From Candidatus Moranbacteria bacterium UBA4824 (GTDB lineage: Bacteria; Patescibacteriota; Minisyncoccia; Moranbacterales; UBA2206), in contig DHFM01000033.1 of NCBI GenBank assembly GCA_002400405.1, positions 1 to 35,668 of the forward strand: a stretch of 35,668 nucleotides of DNA, read 5' to 3'. The notes beneath the pieces are model-generated. The model did no database searches. It was not told the DNA's origin and saw only the letters and a list, made by a program, of their open reading frames with translations. Both the position numbers and the translations under genes were made by a program. Shown here piece after piece: positions 6,762 to 15,000 of this stretch. How positions within the stretch are numbered: the stretch's first letter is position 1; each line of letters opens with the position of its first letter.

Positions 6762-7888
6762 TTATCATTCCGAAGCCCCCTTAGTAAATCCGCATAAAAC
6801 TTCAAATTATGAATCGCCGCCAGCCTCATTCCCAGCATCTCCTTAGAGGCAAAAAGATGATGCAAATAGGCTCGAGTGTGATTCTTGCATAGCATACAAT
6901 CACAATTCTCGTCAACGCGCGAAAAATCATTTTTATATTTTCCGTTATTAATATTGATTGTTTTATAAAATTTTCCGTCCTGTAAAGACGCAAAATTTTG
7001 CGTCTCTACGCTTCTAATAAACAAACGCCCATGTCGTCCTTCTCTCGTCGGGATGACACAATCAAACATATCCCAGCCAAAATTATAGCATTTTACAATA
7101 TCTTCCGGCGTTCCCACCCCCAAAGCAAAACGCAAGGCATTCTCCGGAATAAAGCCGGCCGTTTCTCGCACCACTTCTTCCATAAAATTTCCCTGTGCAT
7201 CAATATGTCGCGCGCCAAAACCATATCCATCAAAACCAATTTTCACCAATTCATCAGCACAATGCTTTCTAAGATCCAAATATTCCCCGCCCTGAATAAC
7301 CCCAAAAATAAGTGGCCTATTTTCAGGACTTATTTTTCTTTCCTGAAGTTGCTTTTCATATTCTTTCTTGCAACGATCCGCCCAACGAATTGTCCTCTCG
7401 ACTGCCGAAGCAATTTTTTCTTTGGGATAATCATTAGGTGGCGGATCGTCCAAACACACCATCATATCCACCCCCAAATCAAATTGAATTTGGATCGCAA
7501 TTTCTGGCGTCAAAATATGTTTTGATCCATCAAGAGGAGATTTGAAAATGACTTCGTTTTCGGTAATTTTTCCTAACTTTGGATTTTTATGAATCAAAGA
7601 AAAAACTTGATATCCGCCCGAATCAGAAAGAAGTGGACGCGACCAATTCATAAACTTATGCGCACCTCCCGCTTGTTTTATAATTTCCATTCCCGGATTT
7701 AGAAACATATGATAGGTGTTGATGAGAATTGCTTCTAACCCGATTTCTTTTTCTAAAATAGAATTGTCAATTGATCGCACAAAACCACGTGTTGCGTCCG
7801 GCATAAAAAACGGAGTCTTAACTTCTCCGTTTTTGAGTTTGATCACTCCTACTCGACTATTTAAATTTTTTGAAATTATCTCAAACAT
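6749..7888 (-). CDS. tgt: Queuine/preQ1 tRNA-guanine transglycosylase
   Basis: 379 aa. Exchanges G34 of GUN-anticodon tRNAs for preQ1 or queuine. Visible are PFFMPDATRGFVRS near the N-terminus, the active-site DSGGYQVF (D89), MVCLDDPPPNDY, GVIQGGEYLDLR, FGARHID, the nucleophile region FDCVIPTREGRHG, and the zinc site CDCMLCKNHTRAYLHHLF. Length and motif order are those of a complete enzyme. A 28-bp palindrome (6982-7009) adds SVETQNFASLQDG after RLFIR, and the stop codon lies in another repeat. No queuosine synthesis genes are seen nearby, so preQ1 or queuine may be salvaged. The long palindrome 7910-8050 begins 21 bases upstream of the start. Confidence 0.97.
   Translation of the reverse strand: MFEIISKNLNSRVGVIKLKNGEVKTPFFMPDATRGFVRSIDNSILEKEIGLEAILINTYHMFLNPGMEIIKQAGGAHKFMNWSRPLLSDSGGYQVFSLIHKNPKLGKITENEVIFKSPLDGSKHILTPEIAIQIQFDLGVDMMVCLDDPPPNDYPKEKIASAVERTIRWADRCKKEYEKQLQERKISPENRPLIFGVIQGGEYLDLRKHCADELVKIGFDGYGFGARHIDAQGNFMEEVVRETAGFIPENALRFALGVGTPEDIVKCYNFGWDMFDCVIPTREGRHGRLFIRSVETQNFASLQDGKFYKTININNGKYKNDFSRVDENCDCMLCKNHTRAYLHHLFASKEMLGMRLAAIHNLKFYADLLRGLRNDKLSS
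6982..7009. repeat. 28-bp palindrome inside tgt
   Basis: Half-site GTAAAGACGCAAAA with one mismatch across the dyad. Same family as those in the U32 gene and ileS. Encodes SVETQNFAS in frame. Confidence 0.95.
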
Positions 7889-7909
7889 CCTTTTTTTTAT
7901 CTCTTTTGA

Positions 7910-8050
7910 GAGACTACTTGCTAAAATATAAAAACTCCTGTCTGAGAATACGATTTTTATCCAAAAATTTTCTCTTCAGTCTTACCCGAGAAAATTTTTG
8001 GTTAAAAAAATCGTATTCGAGTTAGTTTTTGTGTTTTAGCGAGTAGTCTC
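7910..8050. repeat. 141-bp near-perfect palindrome (MITE-like or giant hairpin)
   Basis: The left arm starts GAGACTACTTGCTAAAA and the right arm, read in reverse complement, starts GAGACTACTCGCTAAAA. The arms then share AATACGATTTTT and CCAAAAATTTTCTC around a loop of roughly 10 bases. Arms are about 63-66 bases with a small bulge in the middle. It fills the gap between tgt and the DUF11 gene and would terminate or fold any transcript across it. No ORF. Confidence 0.9.
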
Positions 8051-8056
8051 GATCTT

Positions 8057-9955
8057 CTAACTTTCTACTCTAAACTTCCCCGCTATTGAACTATCTTCCA
8101 AAAGATTTGTGTTTTTTTCTCTATGCTCCCCCATAATACTTTCTTCAGTGAAAAGATCTTTGGCGGATATAGTTGTTTTTCCTAAGAGATCCACTTCCCT
8201 CCCCACTTGATCCGGCGATGGTTTTATTTTTACCTGAAAAGCTACTTCCGGAGAAGCAAATAAGAGTCCTGTGCCTGATTTAATGTTCCCAATTGTCCAA
8301 ACCATCTCATTAGTTCTGGAATTATAGTTTAAATTTGCCCCTTCCGGAAAAATGCTTCCTGTCATCTGAGCATTAGTTGGCAAAGTTGCAAAAACCTTTG
8401 CTCCAGAAACATCATTGGAAATATTGGTTGCTTTCCAATGAATCGTGTAGGTGGTTTCCTCTCCGACTTTTGGCGGAATTGGTCCTGAATTTGGAATATT
8501 ATTGTCCGCATAATATCCCCTAACATCAATTGCCAATTTAGTATTAACTTTCATACTAATTTCATTACTGGAAATTATTTTATTCATAGAAATCGGTGTC
8601 GGCACATCCGGACTATCAATCTTGGCTGTACTTTTAATGATAAAATTCTTATCTTTTTCTTCTCCGATCGGAAAAATATTTTTAACTTTTATCGAAAAAG
8701 AGATCATTCCGCCTTGATTTGCTCCTAAATTTTCCAAAGCTTTTATATCTGAAGCTTTCCAAGTAATCGCTTCACTGTCAGTGTCAAAACTTCCCCCTTT
8801 GAGTTTTAGCGAACTCAAATCCAACATCGAGCCATCCAGCTTTTCTGTTATGATAACATCACGCAACCCAATGCTACCATTATTTTTATAGGCTATATTA
8901 AATTCCAAAGTTTCACCAGCATTCACATTCAATTTTTCTTTTTTATTAACTATTTGCCTTATCGCTAGAGGAGAATAAATAATTTTTGTCTGCGCACTTT
9001 CACTATTGTAGGCTGTGAATTCATTTTGCTCTGACACTCCAATACTCGCTTCTACTTTTTTGATATTATCCCGCTCACCCTCCAATTTTCCACTCACCAC
9101 TATTTTTCCACTCTCTCCAGCGCCAAGACTCCCGATATCCCAAGAATTATTTTCTTTAGAAGCTCCAGGATTGGCGGAAGAAAAAATAAATTGATCAGGA
9201 TATTGCACTTTTATTGTCAAATTATTCATCACTTCTCTTCCATCATTTCGATAATTTATTTGATAGTCCACCACGTCTCCGCTTGAAATATTTTGCGGAG
9301 CCAAAACTTCCAAGGTAATCGGTGCCGAATTAACGCTCACTCCCAATTGCCCATTAGCTTGAAATTGACTGGAATAGCCGGAAGGATTATACTCCAGCGA
9401 AGCTTTGAGGTAGATAAGCGCGCCTTTGGGACTATAGGCCTTGCCGTTAAGAACAATTTTTCCTTTAGTTTTCCCTTTTATCGTTCCAATTTCAAAACTT
9501 CCGGAAGTGAGATTTTCAATTTTAAAATTAGAATTATTCTCCGGCTTGAAATTTTCTGGATAGCTTACTCGCAAAACCGCGTTTTTTATCGTGAGTCGAT
9601 TTTCATTGCGATAAGTTATCTCATAAGTCAAAAGCTTTCCACTCTCTACTTGCGTCGGCCCACTGATTTCAACTATTGCATTACCAGATTGAAAAAGCAT
9701 TTGCCGAACCAACATAAAAATTGCCATCAGAATAATTATCCCAATGATAATCGCTCCGGCAATCACGCCTTTTTTGATAGCTTTTTTTTCAACTACATCC
9801 AGGCCTGTTTTTTTCGCCCACAGATCCTTCTCGCCCTTACTCATCTCTCCTGTATCTTTAGCGATAGTCGGATCATATTGGCTAATTTCATGCTCCGACA
9901 AATTCTCCGGCGCCTCTTTCTTATATAAATTATTTTTAATATCCCTTAAAGACAT
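8057..9955 (-). CDS. Membrane-anchored DUF11-repeat surface protein
   Basis: 632 aa. A polar cytoplasmic N-terminus of about 60 residues is followed by one membrane helix (about 63-83, KKGVIAGAIIIGIIILMAIF) and then a long extracytoplasmic part. That part is built from four or so DUF11-like beta repeats with the typical phrases SGKLLTYEITYRNE, SGDVVDYQINYRNDG, AGETLEFNIAYKNNGS and VGEETTYTIHWKATN, each followed by an IGxxxxGxxG turn. Such proteins are common in Patescibacteria. A role in the cell surface or in attachment is inference; the ligand is unknown. The final 35 residues are polar. It has its own promoter at 9985-10013. Confidence 0.85.
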   Translation of the reverse strand: MSLRDIKNNLYKKEAPENLSEHEISQYDPTIAKDTGEMSKGEKDLWAKKTGLDVVEKKAIKKGVIAGAIIIGIIILMAIFMLVRQMLFQSGNAIVEISGPTQVESGKLLTYEITYRNENRLTIKNAVLRVSYPENFKPENNSNFKIENLTSGSFEIGTIKGKTKGKIVLNGKAYSPKGALIYLKASLEYNPSGYSSQFQANGQLGVSVNSAPITLEVLAPQNISSGDVVDYQINYRNDGREVMNNLTIKVQYPDQFIFSSANPGASKENNSWDIGSLGAGESGKIVVSGKLEGERDNIKKVEASIGVSEQNEFTAYNSESAQTKIIYSPLAIRQIVNKKEKLNVNAGETLEFNIAYKNNGSIGLRDVIITEKLDGSMLDLSSLKLKGGSFDTDSEAITWKASDIKALENLGANQGGMISFSIKVKNIFPIGEEKDKNFIIKSTAKIDSPDVPTPISMNKIISSNEISMKVNTKLAIDVRGYYADNNIPNSGPIPPKVGEETTYTIHWKATNISNDVSGAKVFATLPTNAQMTGSIFPEGANLNYNSRTNEMVWTIGNIKSGTGLLFASPEVAFQVKIKPSPDQVGREVDLLGKTTISAKDLFTEESIMGEHREKNTNLLEDSSIAGKFRVES

Positions 9956-9984
9956 AATGTTTATTTCTAATTTTATATACTACT

Positions 9985-10013
9985 ATAGTACTAGATTTTT
10001 CAGTTTTTAACAA
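9985..10013 (-). promoter_or_regulatory. Promoter of the DUF11 protein gene
   Basis: Minus strand -35 TTGTTA (10008-10013) and -10 TACTAT (9985-9990), spacer exactly 17, placing the transcript start about 25 bases before the start codon. Confidence 0.55.
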
Positions 10014-10029
10014 TATAATCCTCGCCTCT

Positions 10030-10081
10030 CCAAAGTTGAGCTTTTTGAAAAGTTTAGGCTCCACCCTAAAGCTCAACTTTT
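10030..10081. repeat. 52-bp hairpin repeat, copy 1
   Basis: Arms AAGTTGAGCTTT / AAAGCTCAACTT enclose TTAGG-CTCCA-CCTAA. It is nearly identical to 35537-35588. Both copies lie about 60-75 bases upstream of a minus-strand gene start, so either a shared upstream element or a terminator of the preceding unit is possible. Confidence 0.9.
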
Positions 10082-10149
10082 TCTGCGGAAATTTTTTAAT
10101 TTTTATTCAGTGTAATCACGATAATCAGTGAAAATCAGTGGTTCTGATT

Positions 10150-10869
10150 TCAGTTTGCTATCCATCTCACCGCCTCTTGCGCGACAACTTTCAAATTATC
10201 TAGACTCTTTTTTTCCAGCTTTATCTTGCCGAGATTTTCAATTTTATTCTCCAAAACAATGCGAATGAATTTTACCGCCTCGTCAGTTATCCTAATCTTT
10301 CTCGTTTCAAGCTTGGCGCAAGCTGGGCAAATTATTCCTCCCCTCTGGGCGCTAAAATAATTTTCTCCTGAAACCAATTTGCCTGCGCAAGCAGAGCATT
10401 TTTTGACTTCCTGTTTGTAGCCTAAATTTTGCAAAAGCTTGAAAATAAAACCAAGTGTATAGATGTCAAATTTCAAATCATTTTCTTCTTTGGCTGATTT
10501 ATCCATTACTAATAAATAATCTAAAAGCAGTTGAAAAGTTTTTTCATCCTTTTCTTCCTGCGTCATTAGACGATTGAAAATTTTGAGTGCCGTAAAAACT
10601 TTTTCCAAAGCAAAAATATTTGCCTTGATCGCCAAAAAATTTTCCACTCCAATCACGCCCGTGACATTGCCCCGACCTTTGCCTTTGGCCAAGAAAATTT
10701 CACACTGCGTTATCGATTCCAAATTTCCCGCTAATTTTGCATTAGGCTTTTTGACTCCAATCGCCCGCGCCAAAATCCGCCCAGCTTCCCGAGTATAAAC
10801 CACATACACTCGATCCGTTTCGCCCGTATCAATCTTATTTAGCACAATCGCATTGTATTTATATTCCAT
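10150..10869 (-). CDS. recO: DNA repair protein RecO
   Basis: 239 aa. The N-terminal OB-fold region shows MEYKYNAIVLNKIDTGETDRVYVVYTREAGRI, followed by the basic KKPNAKLAGNLESITQCEIFLAKGKG segment. The C-terminal zinc site has C158, C161, C181 and C184 (CSAC...CPAC). RecO loads RecA onto SSB-coated single-stranded DNA together with RecR. Length is typical. No recR or era lies beside it here. Confidence 0.93.
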   Translation of the reverse strand: MEYKYNAIVLNKIDTGETDRVYVVYTREAGRILARAIGVKKPNAKLAGNLESITQCEIFLAKGKGRGNVTGVIGVENFLAIKANIFALEKVFTALKIFNRLMTQEEKDEKTFQLLLDYLLVMDKSAKEENDLKFDIYTLGFIFKLLQNLGYKQEVKKCSACAGKLVSGENYFSAQRGGIICPACAKLETRKIRITDEAVKFIRIVLENKIENLGKIKLEKKSLDNLKVVAQEAVRWIAN

Positions 10870-11069
10870 AAAAATTACACCTTATTTTTTGTATCTTATA
10901 TCTTGTCTAATCTTAATTTCCAATTCTCAATTTTCATTCAATAATCAATTTCCAATTTTCATTACTTTTTTTGTTTGAAAATTTTTAATTTGAAAATTCA
11001 TTGAAAATTGAAAATTGAAAATTTTCTCGTATCTTGTTTCTTGTCTTTATTCTACTATCTTTCCCCAAA
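10870..11069. other. AT-rich intergenic region with degenerate short repeats
   Basis: Contains repeated words AATTTCCAATT, GAAAATTGAAAATTGAAAAT and two TATCTTGT-type stretches (10888-10904 and 11031-11047). The same word types appear inside rnhB (28063-28092). No gene supported. Confidence 0.5.
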
Positions 11070-11074
11070 AACAA

Positions 11075-11110
11075 AAAGCGCCTCATTGCAATGGTTCTGC
11101 AACGAGGCAC
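11075..11110 (-). terminator. Terminator of the receiver operon
   Basis: Minus-strand stem GTGCCTCGTTGCA / TGCAATGAGGCGC, followed by TTTTTGTTTTT. It ends just 6 bases after the receiver stop codon. Confidence 0.9.
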
Positions 11111-11115
11111 TAATT

Positions 11116-11487
11116 TTATTTCGGCAATGAAGGGAATAACCTCCTTACTGCCTGATTGAATTCCTTCCACTCAAATGGCTTAGACAAAAAAATATCACAA
11201 CCACTTGCATCGCAAAATTCTTTATTTAAAGAAGATCCCGAGATACAAATAGTCTTGATATTTGGTTTTTTTTCTCTCATTTTTCCTATTAATTCTCCAC
11301 CGTTGACCCACGGCATATCAAAATCCGTCACGAGCAAGTCAATTTTTGGATTGATGGTCTCAATAAAGTCTATAACATTCAGTGGATTTGAAAACTTAAA
11401 AACTTCAAATCCTAACATTTTCAAAAAGGTTGCTGTGAGCTTTAAAACTTGCTCATCGTCATCAACCAAAATTACCTTTTTTTTCAT
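11116..11487 (-). CDS. Single-domain response regulator (CheY-like receiver)
   Basis: 123 aa, receiver domain only. The acidic triad D9, D10, D11 (ILVDDDEQV), phosphoacceptor D55 (LLVTDFDMP), switch S83 (CISGSS) and K103 (LSKPF) are all present, so it should be phosphorylatable. There is no output domain and no histidine kinase in the window. A ribosome-binding site AAGGAA lies upstream. It follows the pseudo-receiver gene by 16 bases and shares its transcript, which ends in the terminator at 11075-11110. Its output is presumably by protein contact, with an unknown partner. Confidence 0.93.
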   Translation of the reverse strand: MKKKVILVDDDEQVLKLTATFLKMLGFEVFKFSNPLNVIDFIETINPKIDLLVTDFDMPWVNGGELIGKMREKKPNIKTICISGSSLNKEFCDASGCDIFLSKPFEWKEFNQAVRRLFPSLPK

Positions 11488-11503
11488 TTTTCTTATTCCT
11501 TTT

Positions 11504-11788
11504 TTAAGGTTCTTTTATTTTCGATGGGTGAATCCCCAATATAGCTACTCCTGGAAATTCCCTACTTATTTCAATCAAAAGCAAATTCCCTTTTTCTTTT
11601 TCCAGATCTATAATCGCCAAATTCAAAGATTTTTCGAGAATTTTACTAACGCTTATCCAATTGAGAACATCTTTGTAATTAAACAAAAAATGCTCTTCGT
11701 CTCCCGCCATAGGCTTGTAATGTTTTTTAGCCTCGGCAATCCGCTTTGGACTAGCGCAAAAAATCAGCACTCTTCTCACTTCTTCCAT
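11504..11788 (-). CDS. Small protein, possible pseudo-receiver
   Basis: 94 aa, not confidently assigned. The pattern VLIFCASPKRIAEAK...DVLNWISVSKILEKSLNLAIIDLEKEKGNLLLIEISREFPGVAILGIHPS follows the alternating strand/helix layout of a receiver, with D at IIDLE in the position expected for a phosphoacceptor. It lacks the N-terminal acidic pair and the C-terminal KP motif, and it is shorter than a receiver. It is preceded by a strong GAGGAGAG ribosome-binding site and directly followed by the true receiver. That pairing suggests a two-protein signalling unit; this is inference. Confidence 0.6.
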   Translation of the reverse strand: MEEVRRVLIFCASPKRIAEAKKHYKPMAGDEEHFLFNYKDVLNWISVSKILEKSLNLAIIDLEKEKGNLLLIEISREFPGVAILGIHPSKIKEP

Positions 11789-11841
11789 CTTTCTTTCTCT
11801 CCTCTTTTTAAAAGGGTTTAAGTTTGATGTTAAAAATAATC

Positions 11842-11891
11842 AGGACTCACGCACCCACTGACAAAAAATTATCCCCAAATGCGTAAGTCCT
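11842..11891. repeat. Inverted repeat, 12-bp arms
   Basis: Arms AGGACTCACGCA and TGCGTAAGTCCT with one mismatch and a 26-base loop, in the gap upstream of the pseudo-receiver gene. Could be a hairpin in the 3' end of the long surface-protein transcript or a small mobile palindrome. Confidence 0.65.
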
Positions 11892-11975
11892 CTTGAAATA
11901 TTAAATTGTCAAAAAACTAAAAAACTACCTTTTTAGGCTTCTAAACATTCAAGCATATTTTGAAATTTTAGTCAA

Positions 11976-12005
11976 GCAAAAACTCCGCCTGAACGAAGTT
12001 TTTGC
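11976..12005 (-). terminator. Hairpin after the large surface-protein gene
   Basis: Stem GCAAAAACT / AGTTTTTGC, 25 bases past the stop codon. It lacks a clean T run after the stem on the minus strand, so it is a weaker terminator candidate. Confidence 0.5.
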
Positions 12006-12029
12006 CTTTTATAAGCCTACATTTGCTAT

Positions 12030-15000
12030 TTAATTTCTACTTATTTTATTTGATGACTTTTTTCTTTTTCTAAGAGCATACCAAATTCCGCCTAAGATTA
12101 TAATCAATAGAAGCAACCAAGGCCATCTTTTGAAAATATTTTCCTTTCCTAAATTTTTATTTGTATCTCCCAAAACATCCTCGCCTGCTTGATTTTGTTC
12201 GCCTAAAACTCCTTCCCCATCGGCTTTATCTTCCTCGCCAGTTTCTGTGCCAAGAACTGTTCCTTCTGGTAATGTTTCAGTTCCTTCATCCACACTCACA
12301 GCGTTAGAAGTTCCGTCTTCAGGAATAACAATTTTTATTATTCTCACATCACTTTTGTTTCCAGCCTCGTCAGTCGTCAAGATTTTGTAATAGTAGGTTT
12401 CACCTAGCTCTATATCATCGTCATCAGTATAGTCTTCATCATTATCATCATTTTTAGCTATACGAGAACCACTATTTACTGAAAAGCTTCTTGAGCCACC
12501 GCGATAAATATAAACTTTATATATATTGCTGTTATCAGCATTCCAAGTTAATTTGACATCTGTTGTGTCTGGGCGATATTCGCCTTCAAAATTACTTACA
12601 TTATCTGGATCATTTGTGTCTACTTTTACATCCTTTGGCCCCATACTGCTGATATTAGAAGCCTTGTCTATACTTCTATAATAAAATTGCCAAGTGCCAT
12701 CAGCTATTGTAACTGGACCAGTATAAGTAATCCAAGCTCCTAAGTCACTATTAAGTTGATATTCAATTTTTTCTATTCCGTTATCATCTGTTGCAGTTAA
12801 TGTGATTTCAGGATTGCTTACATACCATCCATTGTCCCCGTCATTTGTCGCAGGATCAATAGCTAGTGTTACTTCTGGAAGAGTTTTATCCCAAATAAGA
12901 GTGAACTCATCATAGGCTGAATTTCCAGCGTTATCAACAACCGTGAGTCTGATCACATAGATTCCGTCAATGTCTGCCGAAATAGTTGTGTCCTCAGCAT
13001 CTAGTGTTCCAAAAATAATTGTTCCTGGTCCAGAAACTTGAGACCAATCATAACTGGCTACTGCGGAAATTGAACCGTCTACTGTAGCCTCCTGCGTAAA
13101 TTGAGCATTAACAAGCTTGTCTGTTCCCGCATCAACTATCGGAGCTGTTTTGTCTATATTAGAAACCGTTGCTGTCGCTGATCCAGTATTACCAGCTAAA
13201 TCCACGAACTCAAAAGTGAATGTTCCGTTTTCGGTAAATGTATATGTGGTGTTGCCGGAATTATTAGTTACGGTCACTGATTCACTTGGATTGAGTGTGG
13301 CTGTGACATCGCCATTGGTCCAATTCGTTGTTGAATAAGAGATTGTAGCTGTTGGTGCGATAGTATCAATTGTTAATGCTCTTGTATCGGAAAATCCAGT
13401 ATTTATTGCAAGATCTTCACAATGGACAGAATAGGAATGCAGACCATCGCCCATATCAGACAGTGATAGGGAAGCAGTATGATTTTGATTATCTACAATC
13501 ATAATTTGAGAGCTTTCTCCCATTTCACCTGAAACCCTTAAATCATCAATCCAGCCAGCATCGGAACCGCTAGTGACAGAGAAGTCTTTAGAATAAATCC
13601 ATTGTAAATTATGGTTCCCTGCCCCAAGATTATATTGCATTTGTTGCCAATTGACACCACCAGATATCCCAGCCTGATGTGTTCCGTCCAGATAAAAACG
13701 TAGATAATCATAACTGCTTTCAGAACTAACCATCCACCAAAATGATAGCGAAGAATTTGCTCCAGTAGTTACAGATCTTTGTAGAGTGCTCGAAACATTA
13801 TTCAATCCCCACATGTTTCCAGAACGAGCAGAATATAATCCTTCATGTTTGTTTGAACTATCAATATACCAATTAGCACTTCCAGAAGTATTCCAATCTG
13901 AAAGATTTCCTTTTTCAAAATCACCATTATTAAATCCAGAATCAAGATAACAACTCGAAACATCCTCACTTAGTGAAACTTTAATTATTTGATTATTATT
14001 ATTTGTAATTAAACCATCGTTTGGTGTTGGATCAATAAAGGTTACTGTTGGTGCAATAGTATCTACATCAAATGTATGAGCAGAATCTTGAGTCATGATA
14101 TTGCCAGCCAAATCTGTAGCTCCTGAAATATAAATAGTGTGCGTTAATTCTTCACCTGCATTTATTGGGTAATCAAAACAGAAAGTTTTGGCATCACCAT
14201 CGCTACAATCATCCACATAATAGCTTGCTACATTTGAATGAACATCTATCGTTGGTACGGTAGCCATATCTTCACTAAATGTTACTGTAATTTTTTGTGG
14301 TGAAGAAGTAGCTAAGTTATATGTTTGACCATCCGAGCTAACTGAGGCTATGGTTGGTGTAGTATTATCAATCGTCACTTTCCATAAATCACTCCATCCA
14401 CTTTCATTGCCAGCCGCATCAACCGCCTTTACTCTCCACCAAAAAGTAGCTTCTGGAACGTTAGGTGCTGTTTTAGAAGTTGTCGTAAATTCTCCGCTCC
14501 ATCTAGGACTTGCCATTTCTAAGTCATGGTAACTTTCATAAGCATATTTCACTGCGTCCGGAACAGAAGACCACGAATTTGTCAGTGATGGAATTCCCTT
14601 GACTATCAAATTGTTTGCTGGGGCAATAAGTGACGGAGTCGCTGGTGCGGTCGCGTCATAATAATAATGTACCGGTTCACTCCATTCTCCTTCGTTGCCT
14701 GCCATATCAAAAGCCTGCACTCGAATAGTTACGCCACCCTGCTCGTTTATATTTGGGATATGATTTCTCCATGTATCTGTGGTTGTCCGATATGGTCCTC
14801 CCGAAAAAGTATGCCAGTCATCATATATGTATTCGATACGATATTGTGCTATGCCAGAATAATTGTCTGCTCCAACTGTCCATTCATTGCGAATTGGAGT
14901 TGTTTTGAAATATTGCTCAGTAGAAGGTTTTGTAATCGTCAGTTTTGTCGGCGCAGTCCAATCCGAAGTATATTTACAACTATTTGTTATTCCTTGCTCG

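Noticed and set aside
5380..7009. CRISPR array
   Set aside because: The palindromes are dispersed, not regularly spaced, and are translated; there are no cas genes.
6998..7525. 175-codon plus-strand frame
   Set aside because: Antisense to the motif-complete tgt gene.
9293..9928. 211-codon plus-strand frame
   Set aside because: Antisense to the DUF11 protein gene, which has clear domain repeats, a membrane helix and a promoter.
11156..11821. 221-codon plus-strand frame
   Set aside because: Antisense to the receiver and pseudo-receiver genes; Phe/Ser-rich composition is typical of a shadow frame in AT-rich DNA.
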